NCBI RefSeq assembly: GCF_008801925.2 | Contig: NZ_CP062806.1 | Location: 1 to 64,000 of the forward strand | Direction: 5' to 3' | DNA from: Cupriavidus basilensis | GTDB lineage: Bacteria > Pseudomonadota > Gammaproteobacteria > Burkholderiales > Burkholderiaceae | DNA length: 64,000 nucleotides | Part shown: one piece after another, positions 1 through 9,632 of the stretch | Position numbering within the stretch: position 1 is the stretch's first letter | How the letters are laid out: the number at the start of each line of letters is the position of its first letter | Notes under the pieces: generated by a model | Told to the model about the DNA's origin: nothing | Databases searched by the model: none | Seen by the model: the letters and a program-made list of their open reading frames with translations, nothing else | Position numbers and translations under genes: made by a program

Positions 1-1335
1 ATGGCTGACGTCCCACGTAATCTCCAGGAACAACTGGGCTTCGACATTTTCAACGCAGTGCGTGGGGAAATGGGTGCGGCAACGCCGATCACTGAGTCGA
101 GCCGCGAGATAGGCTATCGGAAAACGAACGTATTGATCGACGTTTCCCCGCTGACGCTCCTCGCCCGCCGTGCTATCAATGCACTCTGGTTGACCGTCTC
201 CGAGAATCCCGACCTATCACACTACGATATTGAACTGGGCTATTTCAAATGGCTTGCCAAGTTCGAGACATCCAACAACCTAGCCCACCTAAAGAAGGCA
301 TTGCGCGAATGCCAAAGTGCGTCGGTGCAGGTCTCTGTCGATGATACCGATGGTGATCCGCAGTGGGCCTCCGTGCCACTGCTCGGATCTGTTGGTATCT
401 CCGGCGGCCGAGTGGTGTTCAAGGTCGACGAGATGATCCGGCGGCAACTCAAGGATCCACAGCGGTACACCTATCTGTCGTTGCGCATGTCGGCTGCATT
501 GAGCAACTATGCCTACATTCTGTACGAGAGGTTGAGCTCGCTCCGCTTCATGGGGACGACTGAATGGATTCCGCTTGATGTGGTCCGAAAATGGGTCAAT
601 GCTGACTCGGTTAAGTCGCTTACCGAGTACAAGCAGTTCAAGCGTCTCGTGCTTGATAAAAGCACGGAACAGATCAACGAATTGACCGACCTGTATGTTG
701 AATTCGAGACGAAGACCACGCCTGGATCGCGTCGCGTAGCGGCTCTGCGCTTCAAGCTGCGCGATAACGCAAAGGGCAAGCTGGTCCTGGACTTCGCTCA
801 TCCTCACGAGCTGAAGGATCTCTATGAGACCCTGGTTAAGGGTTTCGGCCTTAGCAAGCGGCAACTCAACGAAATCATTGGCAACCGCGAAGTGAATACG
901 GACGAACGTATTCGTAAGGCTATCGAGTTGGTGAAGCATCGTGTGCGCGTCGGCGGAGTGAAGTCTCCCGGCGCTTACCTAATGCGAGCGATCAAGGAAG
1001 GCTGGGAGCTTAGCGAAATCGAACGAGAGATTGCTGCTGGTAAAAAGGTCGAACCCGGTCAGCCAATCCAGATCGCCCCTGCCGAACTCGAGTTCGCCAG
1101 CTCACTTGAGCGGGACGTTGATGCAGGCCTGGCGGCATTTCAGGCATTGGACAAGGCGGCACGAGACGAGGTACTCGCCTCGTTATATCGCGAGACCACC
1201 TTCAAGATGGCCACACGGCGCGCAAAGATTAAGTCGGAGCCAGATGAGGCAGCCATCCTTGGGCGGAAGGCCCTGAAGACGGAATTGGGCCTTTTCATGA
1301 GCAGAACCCGAGCACAACCTGTAGTGCCACAGTGA
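1..1335 (+). CDS. repA: Rep_3-type plasmid replication initiator
   Basis: Predicted initiator (444 aa) that would bind iterons and open the replicon origin. The N-terminal two thirds (about residues 30-260) has the character of the Rep_3/RepB winged-helix family: an N-terminal segment with LLARRAINALWL, then SLRMSAALSNYAYILYERL, then the helix with WVNADSVKSLTEYKQFKRLVL. The C-terminal third is charged and helical and is probably accessory. The start at base 1 is at the window edge, so an upstream start cannot be excluded, but MADVPRNLQEQLGF reads as a natural N-terminus. It converges on the parAB-like pair across a shared terminator and lies next to a huge iteron field, as expected for an iteron-controlled plasmid. 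Family assignment is by eye. Confidence 0.85.
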   Translation: MADVPRNLQEQLGFDIFNAVRGEMGAATPITESSREIGYRKTNVLIDVSPLTLLARRAINALWLTVSENPDLSHYDIELGYFKWLAKFETSNNLAHLKKALRECQSASVQVSVDDTDGDPQWASVPLLGSVGISGGRVVFKVDEMIRRQLKDPQRYTYLSLRMSAALSNYAYILYERLSSLRFMGTTEWIPLDVVRKWVNADSVKSLTEYKQFKRLVLDKSTEQINELTDLYVEFETKTTPGSRRVAALRFKLRDNAKGKLVLDFAHPHELKDLYETLVKGFGLSKRQLNEIIGNREVNTDERIRKAIELVKHRVRVGGVKSPGAYLMRAIKEGWELSEIEREIAAGKKVEPGQPIQIAPAELEFASSLERDVDAGLAAFQALDKAARDEVLASLYRETTFKMATRRAKIKSEPDEAAILGRKALKTELGLFMSRTRAQPVVPQ

Positions 1336-1351
1336 TTGCGGCACTCTCACC

Positions 1352-1376
1352 AAAAAGGGGGCTAGCCCCTTTTTTT
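1352..1376. terminator. Bidirectional rho-independent terminator
   Basis: A-tract, then the palindrome GGGGCTAGCCCC, then a T-tract. It is symmetric, with AAAAA on one side and TTTTTT on the other, so it can end transcription of repA (plus strand) and of the converging parAB-like operon (minus strand). Confidence 0.85.
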
Positions 1377-1413
1377 AATGGTGCGAGATTAGCTGATAGC
1401 TACCAGATAGCGG

Positions 1414-1746
1414 TCAGCGCTTATATTTTTCTTCCATCGCTTCCACGGCGCGCTCGAGCAACGCACCGGACGGGATATTCAGTGCTTCGGCCAGAGCATT
1501 GAAGCGCGCAATCGTATCGGGGGTTGCCTTGATATTGATCTGCTGATTACGACCAGTTGTGAATCGACGCTGGCGTCGCGGAGGCGCGGTGGTCGCCGCC
1601 GTCTCCAGTTTGCGGGCATCGCGACTCACGAAGCCGTTCTCCTTGGCGACTTGCTCAATGGCCTGCCGATCGGGCCGTGGCTTGTCTTCTCGCGGACGCG
1701 GCTCAAAGTCATCAAGTGCGGCGTCAAGTGGATTCGCTCTGCTCAT
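1414..1746 (-). CDS. Small ParB-like/ribbon-helix-helix partition protein
   Basis: A 110-aa basic protein immediately after the ParA-like gene, whose stop codon it overlaps by one base (start CAT at 1744-1746, ParA stop TTA at 1746-1748). The N-terminal half is polar and probably disordered. The C-terminal part (about residues 65-110: RNQQINIKATPDTIARF, then LNIPSGALLERAVEAMEEKY) resembles a ribbon-helix-helix DNA-binding domain. By position and size it is the centromere-binding partner of the ParA, as in small type Ib partition systems. The likely binding site is the iteron-rich DNA upstream. Partition role is inferred from context; no canonical HTH-type ParB domain is present. Confidence 0.65.
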   Translation of the reverse strand: MSRANPLDAALDDFEPRPREDKPRPDRQAIEQVAKENGFVSRDARKLETAATTAPPRRQRRFTTGRNQQINIKATPDTIARFNALAEALNIPSGALLERAVEAMEEKYKR

Positions 1747-2453
1747 TATGCAGTCTCCTTCTTCTCTTCCATATGGCCCTTGCGCAGGAACTGAAGGACC
1801 TCACCTGCGAACAATTCCGCGTTCTCAATTGCCTTGTCGACATTTGACACTTCGGAGCGGCTAAGCCCCGAGAGCGACTGTCGGTAGGCGAACATTGCCT
1901 TGAAAGCTGCACGTTCATTCAGCTCTGTCTTGAACACGGGAATACCTGCATTGGCAAAGGAGCGCCGGATGTGTGTCGTTTCTCGACTCTGGATTGCTAC
2001 GGATGTTCTCGTGAACAGGACAGCATAGGGAAGCTTGTAGTCGGGCTTGTGTTTTTGGATGCCTCTCTCATGCGCACGGATGAGGCGGAACGCTCTGCCA
2101 GCCTGCTCCGCGTCCAGTTGCGACCCTTGCGTAGGCACTACAACAAAGTCTGCTTCGCTGATCGCGTGCGCGACGATGGTCGCGGCGGTTCCTTCCAAGT
2201 CGACGATCACGAATGCGGACTCTTTCGCCGCAGCATCAATCCTGTCGGCAATGTCCTCCTCAGTGACATCCGAGATCACAGCCATAGACTTTGGAGCCGC
2301 ACCCTCAGCAGCCCAGGTCTTCACGGGGTGATTCGGGTCGGCATCAATGAAGGTGACGCTCTTGCCGCGCTCTGCGATTTGGGTGGCCAAGACTAGGGAT
2401 GATGTCGTTTTCCCTGCTCCGCCCTTCGGGCTTACGAACACGATTGTCGGCAT
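1746..2453 (-). CDS. parA: ParA-family partition ATPase
   Basis: A 235-aa Walker-type ATPase without an N-terminal HTH extension, typical of type Ib ParA proteins. Deviant Walker A motif KGGAGKTT is at residues 10-17, Walker A' at about 38-41 (FIDAD), and the Walker B region at about 84-88 (VIVDLEG). It would form nucleotide-dependent structures that segregate plasmid copies with the small DNA-binding protein encoded just downstream. The gene is divergent from the 3.4-kb iteron field, so its promoter and autoregulatory or centromere sites probably lie just after 2453, where TAGCTA-containing repeats start within tens of bases. Confidence 0.9.
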   Translation of the reverse strand: MPTIVFVSPKGGAGKTTSSLVLATQIAERGKSVTFIDADPNHPVKTWAAEGAAPKSMAVISDVTEEDIADRIDAAAKESAFVIVDLEGTAATIVAHAISEADFVVVPTQGSQLDAEQAGRAFRLIRAHERGIQKHKPDYKLPYAVLFTRTSVAIQSRETTHIRRSFANAGIPVFKTELNERAAFKAMFAYRQSLSGLSRSEVSNVDKAIENAELFAGEVLQFLRKGHMEEKKETA

Positions 2454-3133
2454 CGAGTTTCCTTTTGCAAGTAGCTATCTGGTTGCTAGCCGGTAGCGTG
2501 GCTAACTAGTTGCAGAAGTATAGCGGATAGCTACTAGATATCAATGGCTACCAGGTAGCTACTTTGATATCCGCTTGGTATCTCCTGGTGGCGAGAGTAT
2601 CGCGATGCCGGGTATCTGACAGATAGCTTGTAGCTATCTGGCTACCAATCGTCGAAGTGCATCTAGGCCAGCTATCAGTTTGCTACCAGCTAACTCGCTA
2701 GAACTATAGCTCCCGCTTTCCGGTGGCGATGGCACTCGATAGCGAGTAGATATCGAGCGCCCGTTCGAACCACTTCGAGCCGGCACTCCCGCCGGTAGAC
2801 GCTTCAGAGGACGCTGGGCCTGGCAGTAATTGGCGACGTCGCTCCTGCCGTACATTCTGGGATTTGCCTGCGGACCAAGACGATGTTGGTTCCCCGGATT
2901 CACCCAGCATCGGCACCCCGACGCAATAGTCGGCGGCGTAATCTATCTGGTAGCTATCAGATATCTATTGATGCAATATGCAGCGAGTACCGGATAGCAA
3001 TGACTATTAGCGTAATGCACTAGCCGAGATCATACTGGGTAGCTAATTGGTATCCGGCTACCTGATGAATATCTAAAAGATATCCTTGACTGGGCACAAC
3101 GACGAGTACCGCGGGATTCCTCCGGTGTCGAAA

Positions 3134-4705
3134 CAGCCAGTGTAGCTACTTGGTAGCTACCAATAAATCCCCCTCGCCATGCCGCGGGATCGTAGACTTC
3201 CAAATCTCTGCAGCGACAGAGTGGAACACCGATTCAAGCTAGCTAGTAGCTAGCCAATAGCTTTTGGTGCGCGATGCCGCGCTGTTCGATTGCTACCTGG
3301 CAGCAATGGCTACCAGGTAGCTACTAGCGCAACAAAATGGTCGAAATAGTACCAACATGGCAACTGGGACCAAGATACCTGATAGATACCTATGAGCTAT
3401 CGTTTAGTGGGCACAACGACGAGCACAGTAGAATTCCTCCGGTGCCGAACAGCCAGTGCAGCTACTTGGTAGCTACCAATAGATCCGACTCGCCATGCCG
3501 CGGGGTCGTAGACTTCCAAATCTCTCCAACGACAAAGTGGAACATCGATTCAAGCTAGCTGGTAGCTAACCAATAGCTTCTGGTGCGAGATGCCGCGCTG
3601 TTCGATTGCTACCTGGCAGCAATAGCTACCAGGTAGCTTCGACCGTTTCGTTGCGCTGGCAACTGGGATCAAGATAATCAAGATATCTGATAGATACCTA
3701 TGAGCTATCGTTTAGTGGACACAACGACGAGCACCGCAGGATTCCTCCGGTGCCGAATAGCCAGTGCAGCTACTTGGTAGCTACCAATAGATCCGACTCG
3801 CCATGCCGCGGGGTCGTAGACTTCCAAATCTCTACAACGACAGAGTGGAACATCGATTCAAGCTAGCTGGTAGCTAACCAATAGCTTCTGGTGCGAGATG
3901 CCGCGCTGTTCGATTGCTACCTGGCAGCAATGGCTACCAGGTAGCTACTAGCGCAACAAAATGGTCGAAATAGTACCAACATGGCAACTGGGATCAAGAT
4001 ACCTGATAGATACCTATGAGCTATCGTTTAGTGGGCACAACGACGAGCACAGTAGAATTCCTCCGGTGCCGAACAGCCAGTGCAGCTACTTGGTAGCTAC
4101 CAATAAATCCGACTCGCCATGACGCGGGGTCGTAGACTTCCAAATCTCTGCAGCGGCAGAGTGGAACATCGATTCAAGCTAGCTGGTAGCTAACCAATAG
4201 CTTCTGGTGCGAGATGCCGCGCTGTTCGATTGCTACCTGGCAGCAATGGCTACCAGGTAGCTACTAGCGCAACAAAATGGTCGAAATAGTACCGACCTAG
4301 CAACTGGAATCAAGATAGCTGATAGATACCTATAAGATATCCTTGAGTGGGCGTAACGACGAGCACAGCGGGATTCCTCCGGTCCTGGAACAGCCAGCGC
4401 AGCTACTTGGTAGCTACCAATAAATCCGACTCGCCATGCCGCGGGATCGTAGACTTCCAAATCTCTACAGCAAGAGAGTGGAACATCGATACAAGCTAGC
4501 TGGTAGCTAACCAATAGCTTCTAGTGCGAGATGCCGCGATGCTCCATTGCCACTGGGCACTAGGTAGCTACTAGCGTAACGAATGATCGAGATAGACCTT
4601 CAGGGTGATTGGTATAAAGCTACTTGATAGATAGCTAAAAGATATCTTTGGATATACACAACGACGAGCACAGCAGGATTCCCCCGGTGCCGAAACAGCG
4701 CACCG
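3134..4705. repeat. Tandem ~310-bp higher-order repeat inside the iteron field
   Basis: The anchor word CAGCCAG (TAGCCAG in one copy) followed by TG(C/T)AGCTACTTGGTAGCTACC occurs at 3134, 3450, 3758, 4074 and 4391, giving spacings of 316, 308, 316 and 317 bases. Each unit carries the same order of elements: a CAATA-containing spacer, a segment with GTAGACTTCCAAATCTCT, a GCTAGCTGGTAGCTA-type palindrome, TGCTACCTGGCAGCAATGGC and a GGTAGCTACTAGCGCAAC block. More diverged copies can be followed to about 5.1 kb. The units differ by scattered point changes, so the array is not a recent duplication. Confidence 0.85.
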
Positions 4706-5513
4706 ACTGTCGATGGGATAGCTAGTAGCTACCATTGTGACAGCAACCAATGCTGCTACCTAGTAGCTACCAATAAACCAAGCTCGCTTCGGCGCGGGAT
4801 TGTGGTCACTCCAAATCCCTGTAGCAGTAAGTTGGAATATCTATATAAGTTAGCTGGTAGCTAGCTATTAGCTAACTGGACCAGTCGGCGTAATACCGGC
4901 CGGTCTGGGGATGCCTTAAAGATACCTGATAGGTATCTTTAAATGGGCGCCTCGGCGAGCAACGCTGGAAATTGCCGATGCTAAAACGACGGAACGGTCC
5001 GTCGATAGGATAGCTAGTGGCTACCACGGCAGCAATTGCTAATGCTGCTACCTGGTAGCTATCAATAAATCCGACGCGCTATGGCGTGGGATCGTAGACC
5101 ACCTAGTCTCTGTATTCGAACACTTGCCCTAATGAGAGGGCGGCCGAAGTACATCTCGGTCGGCTATCAGATAGCTATCAGCTAATCGCATTGGAGCGCG
5201 TTCCCGTTGCGGGGGAGGAGATATTGTTGGATAGCTACCAGATATCTGGGGATGTGCATTACCAGCTGATACCCCACCGCGGTCCAGGGGGAAGTGCGTG
5301 GACGTTCGAGTTAGAAGTAGTAGTACTAGTTACTTATCTATCCGTCGGTAGTAGCCACTAGTTGATCTCGGATTCAGGGAGCGTCCGCCTCCGTTGGCTA
5401 CCAGATAGCTATCCTTGTGGTTAAGAAAAGTAGCTCGCGTCCTTCCCGCTAGTTGGCAGGGGCATTTGTTCCCTAGTGCAACGGAGCGCCCCAACGAAAA
5501 AATGCGCAACCGA

Positions 5514-5557
5514 AGTACTAGATAGCTACTAGATAGCTACTAGATAGCTACTAGAGA
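5514..5557. repeat. Four 11-bp direct repeats
   Basis: Three perfect copies of TACTAGATAGC followed by one TACTAGAGAGC, head to tail with no spacer. Eleven bases is about one helical turn, so bound proteins would stack on one face. This is the most regular iteron block in the field and a candidate core binding array. Confidence 0.8.
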
Positions 5558-5845
5558 GCTTGGCACCGGAATCTGATGAGTGGCCCTAGTGAGACCTCCA
5601 TGCGGGACAACGTGTGCCTCATAAGTGCACCTTTCGGGGCGGTATTGAAATAGGCCTCGCTGGCGCGATAGCGGTCATAGCTTGTCAAATATGGGCGCCG
5701 GGGAGGGCTGTCCTTTAGACAAAGCCCCGGCATGCAGCCGTCGGCTGAGTGCGTTGGGAGACCCACCATCAGCAGCAACCACTTGGAAAGTTGATTCATC
5801 GAGAATTACAATTTATTGGCTATATGATAGCTAAAAGCTATTAAT

Positions 5846-7030
5846 TCTATCGAGTCCACATATCGGGTCGCTGCAAATGTTGCTGCGATTGGCTCGCAGG
5901 TCCAGTCCACACGGAAGCACCATGTGTCCCTGCGGCGAGGCAATTTCCAACAGACAGATCGCCATTCGTGATCGCTGGCGAAGAAGCCTTGCCGAGCGCC
6001 CCTTCTGGCGGTTCGACGTCTGGCGACAATCTGAAGAGACCGAGGTCCCCCCACGTAGCCGAATCAAGCAAGGGGAGTGGCAGATCAACACGCAACCAGA
6101 GGTCCCGCGGAGCCGGCGTCTGGAGGTACACCCCGCGGCGCTAGGGGGCGCTCGACGCAAGTCCGCTGACACTGTTCCACGGGTGTAAGTCTTTGATTTT
6201 TAATATTTAATATCTAGTGCGCCAATCATCCACTCAAAAATGACGAGCGAAATGCTATGCCGATAATTATACGTCTTGCCCGGGAATTCCATTGCGATAA
6301 CGGAGTCGCACTGAATACGGAGGCGTAGGGAGACGTGCCTGGCCAGTGACCTGAGCCGCCATCCGGAAGGCACAGGCGGCAGCTTCACGGCATTCCACTA
6401 TCCTGACCCGTGCGCTACCGGACTACGACTCGAGCAGTCATCGGCGGCGCTATGGAACGGGTGACCGCGACGCGCTCATATTTTCTTCGCAATTGCGAGC
6501 GGCTGACTCGGCTACTACTGCGCCGATTATGGGCGAGCCTGCCGCGTCGCCAACGGCGGTGGATCCGCAGCACTACCCGGGTCTTCGATCCAGACCTGCC
6601 GATCATCAAGATGGCAAGAGCGCAGGCGAATGCTGCTGCCTGGACGCTTGCGGCGATGCATTGGTGCGGCTGCCGCCATCCCGAGGCCCTCTGGCGTCAG
6701 CCCCTGCATCCACCGACAGGGCTTGTATGCGGGCTGAGCGGCTTTGATGTGCTCCAGCAGAGCCAGCACCCGCGGGACTTTATGACAAAGCTAGCGGAAA
6801 GGATAGGGTGTGTCGAACAGCAAAGCCGCAAGCTTGTAAGGGCAAGGCGAGCCCGAAAGCGAGTCATCGCGTTGCTGCCCGCAATGCTGCTGTGATGGTC
6901 GGAGCGGGATACAGAATCCACCGATCCACGGGATGGTCGCGACCTTACTACGCAACAGTCGTCTTTACTACACTTCACGGCTAGGGTCGCAATCAAATCA
7001 AGTGGCAATCCAGGTGATCGCGTCCGTGCC
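5846..7030. other. Gene-poor stretch after the iteron field
   Basis: No ORF here is convincing: several overlapping frames of 60-160 codons exist on both strands, none with a recognisable domain. An AT-rich patch (about 6190-6218, TTTTTAATATTTAATATCTAG) could be a duplex-unwinding element if the origin extends this far, but this is speculation. The rest is GC-rich and may be decayed accessory DNA. Confidence 0.4.
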
Positions 7031-7039
7031 ACCCTTGCC

Positions 7040-7189
7040 GTGCAGGGCCTACCCGTCGATCAGGCGGCCCGTAGCTGTAGTGTGTCAGCCGGGCTGCTAT
7101 CGAAGCTTGAAAGCGGGAAGAGCGTGAATTTTGACTCTGTCCTTCGAGCACTCGAAGGGTTGGGGATTGCGCGGGGAGAAACGACATAA
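7040..7189 (+). pseudogene. Remnant of an XRE/HipB-like helix-turn-helix protein
   Basis: Reading from the GTG at 7040 to the TAA at 7187-7189 gives 49 residues ending in AGLLSKLESGKSVNFDSVLR then ALEGLGIARGETT. This is the recognition helix and C-terminal signature of small Xre/HipB-type HTH proteins (LLSxLExGKxVxxDxxLxxLxxLG). The expected preceding 40 or so residues are not recognisable in the open frame, so it is called a 5'-decayed fragment. A functional short protein cannot be excluded. Confidence 0.45.
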
Positions 7190-7224
7190 CGAGGACGGGG
7201 CGCTACCATGCGTCTAGCGCCGGG

Positions 7225-8385
7225 TCAGGGTACAGCCGTCTCCAGCGCGACCCCGTCGCGCCCCGGATCCGCACCGCCGTCGAGTTCTCCGTTCGCCAGC
7301 CGGATCGCGTGGACCCAGGCGATCGTGTAGTTGTACGGATTGCGGATCACCTCGTAGCCTTGCGCCTCCTGCTCTGCGGTAAGGTAATGCGGGATCCGGT
7401 TGCATACGTCGATGGTATTGCTGGTCGAGGAAAAGCGGGGCGCCGACACTGCCGGCTGCATCGCCATGCCGAAATCCACGACGTTCAGGATGGCCTGCAG
7501 CACACCCATGGCAATCTGGGTACCCCCCGGGGCGCCGAGGACGATCTCCCGCTTGCCGTCCCGAAACACAATCGAAGGACATGACGACGTGAAGCGCCGC
7601 TTGCCGGGGGCAATGCTGCCCGCGCGGCCCGGGCGCGGGTCGAACACGCCCATGCAGCCGTTGTGCAGGAACCCGAGTCCCGGCGTGATGACACCCGATG
7701 GCATCGCCAGCGAGTGGGTCAGCGAAATGCAGTTGCCGGCGCCGTCTACCACCGACAGGTGCGTAGTGTCGCGCGGCACCACGTGGCCGGGATTGATGCG
7801 GGGAATGTCGATTTTGTCGCCGGCACGGATGCGTTCGGCAAGCTCGCGCGCATAGCCTTTGTCGAGCAGCCGGGCGAGCGGCACCTCGACAAATGCCGGA
7901 TCGCCGACGTGGAGGTCCTTGTCGCGCGTCGCGCCCTTCATGGCCTCGCAGACGACGCGCAGGTATTCCGGTGTGTTGTGGCCGATCTGCGCAAGGTCGA
8001 ACTGCTCGAGGATGTTAAGCATTTCGACCAGCATCACGCCGCCGCCCGGCGGCTGGTTGGTGGTGATCGTGCGGTCGCGATAGGTGCCGGTCAGCGGCGC
8101 CGTCCGTTCGATGCGGTATGCCGCCAAGTCCTCGCGCGACAGCAGGGCACCGTTCGCTTCCATGTCGACGACGATCCGATTGGCGATATCGTGCAGGTAG
8201 AACGCGTCCGCCCCCTCGCGCGCGATCTGCTCGAGCGTGTTCGCGAAATCCGGATTGTGCAGCGGCGTGCCGATCGTCTTCGGCGATCCGTCCTCGCGAC
8301 AGTAGAGGCGCCGGCCGTCCTCGCTGTACGCCAGGCGTTCCAGATTGCTGGCACGGCCAAGCGTGGCCACGTCGATCCAGAACGC
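7225..8385 (-). pseudogene. Gamma-glutamyltransferase 3' portion (5' end missing)
   Basis: The minus-strand frame ending at 7225 encodes the C-terminal two thirds of a gamma-glutamyltransferase. Visible blocks are LEQIAREGADAFYLHDIANRI, then TNQPPGGGVMLVEMLNIL, then the autoprocessing/nucleophile block RDTTHLSVVDGAGNCISLTH (the Thr of DTTHLS is the expected catalytic N-terminus of the small subunit), then GLGFLHNGCMGVFDPRPG. The N-terminal ~170 residues of the family are absent. Instead the frame abuts, out of register, the 5' part of a carboxylesterase gene. The active-site Thr survives, but without its own start or export signal it should be non-functional. The parent enzyme would act in the periplasm on glutathione or gamma-glutamyl peptides. 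The junction is placed at about 8370-8400 by loss of homology. Confidence 0.8.
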
Positions 8386-9299
8386 ACGATGGCCCGCTGG
8401 ATGTAGCCGCGCGCGGCGGGCAGCCCCAGCAGCGCCGTGACCTTGGCCGCCCCGCCCGACTGGCCGAACACCGTGATGTTGGCCGGGTCGCCACCGAACG
8501 ACTCGACATTGGCCTTGATCCACTTCAACGCGGCAAGCTGGTCGAGCGTGCCGAGGTTTCCGGATTCGGCGGACAACTGTTCGGGATGCTCGCCAGTGAA
8601 CAGCCCGCCCAACACGTTGAGGCGATGGTTGACGGACACCACCACCACGTCCTGCGATGTCGCCAGATGGCTGCCATCGAAGCCCGCCGACGTGCCGGCT
8701 CCGATGGCGAATGCCCCGCCGTGCAGCCACACCAGCACGGGGCGGCGCTGATTGTCTCGCAGCGCGGGCGTGAACACCGACAACGACAGGCAGTCCTCGT
8801 TCGCCGGAATGCCCGACCAGTACCAGGCGAACTCGACCGGGCTGCCGCCTTGCGGCTGCGGCGCCGAAGCACCGCCTTCCAGGGCATCGCGAACGCCTGC
8901 CCACGGTTGCCGCGCGACGGGCGGGCGGAAGCGGTTGTCGCCAGTCGTTGTCGCCGCATAGGGCACGCCCTTGAAGACGAACGCGCCGCGCGCACGCGTG
9001 CCGCGCAGGCGGCCCGATGTGGTATCGACGACCGGCTCGGCGGTGCCCGATACCGTGGAGCATGCCGACAGCGCTCCTAGTGTGGCAAGGCTGGCCCCGG
9101 CGCGCGCGGTGTTGAGAAGGAAGATGCGCCGGGAGGTGCATCGGGGAGTGCGAGAAGCGGTACGAGAAGCATTGGGAGAGAAGGGCGGGACGGCGAGAGT
9201 CAAGGTGGTTTCTAGTGAGCGCCATGGCGGGCAGGCCGGCTTGCGCGGACCCGGCACGGCAATAGGCGATGATCCTAGCCGCGCCGCAATGCACTGCAT
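8386..9299 (-). pseudogene. Carboxylesterase type B 5' portion (3' end missing)
   Basis: The N-terminal ~300 residues of a type B carboxylesterase: TSGRLRGTRARGAFVFKGVPY, then NEDCLSLSVFTP, then the oxyanion motif LHGGAF, then the nucleophile elbow GQSGG, then GYIQRAIVRSGS. An export signal precedes it, with a lipobox-like LSAC at about residues 76-79. The frame then runs out of register into the gamma-glutamyltransferase sequence and stops at 8091, so the catalytic Glu and His of the esterase are lost. It is best explained by a deletion that fused two neighbouring genes. The 5' start is uncertain because about 55 residues precede the signal-like segment. Confidence 0.75.
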
Positions 9300-9632
9300 A
9301 CGAAGGTTCGCTCATATGGGTATTTGCCGACGTGTGAAGGCCCGGCCCGGGCGCAACATAGTCTCGCGCGCGCGTTGGCGCAAGGATGGATTACGCCTAT
9401 CCATAGCCATTGCCACAACATAAGCAAACGCGAAATCCTTCGTTCCGATGTGCCGCCGCGGCGGACTATGCTGCGCGCTGGCTTTCAGTGAAGTCCGGCG
9501 CTTGCTCCCTGCCTTCAGGCAGGGGAGATGTATCTATCCAGGGAAGTTCCCAATGGTCGTCGTTTGTCGAGTGCGCAGCGGCTCCCCGCCGCGAGGGCTG
9601 AATCCAGATGTTCCCACTCCACGAACAACAGC

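Larger units (their letters stand above)
2465..5845. repeat. Iteron field: dense TAGCTA/GGTAGCTACC palindromes
   Basis: About 3.4 kb without a convincing gene. It is dominated by short palindromic and near-palindromic words built on TAGCTA (TAGCTACC, GGTAGCTA, GATAGCTA, TAGCTACCAGGTAGCTA, GATATCTA), occurring many times per 300 bases on both strands. Similar words occur sparsely next to the repA terminator (1388-1412). The base composition is clearly more AT-rich than the flanking genes. The position beside repA and parA suggests RepA iterons (origin and copy-number control) and/or the partition centromere. The array is far longer than typical iteron origins. The short ORFs inside it are by-products of the repeats. 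Confidence 0.85.

Noticed and set aside
3337..4514. Short ORFs inside the iteron field (for example 3337-3558 and 4233-4514)
   Set aside because: They consist of translated repeat units and recur with each ~310-bp copy; no start signals or domains.
2465..5845. Could the repeat field be a CRISPR array?
   Set aside because: Repeats are short, palindromic, variable and irregularly spaced, with no unique spacers of constant length and no cas genes in the window.
5831..6188. Overlapping ORFs of about 100 codons on both strands after the iterons
   Set aside because: They cover each other, lack family features and have no clear ribosome binding site; no basis for choosing one.
7225..9315. A single 696-codon minus-strand open frame taken as one protein
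   Set aside because: Only the C-terminal part matches a family (gamma-glutamyltransferase). The N-terminal part is a shadow frame of the carboxylesterase, whose true frame is shifted.
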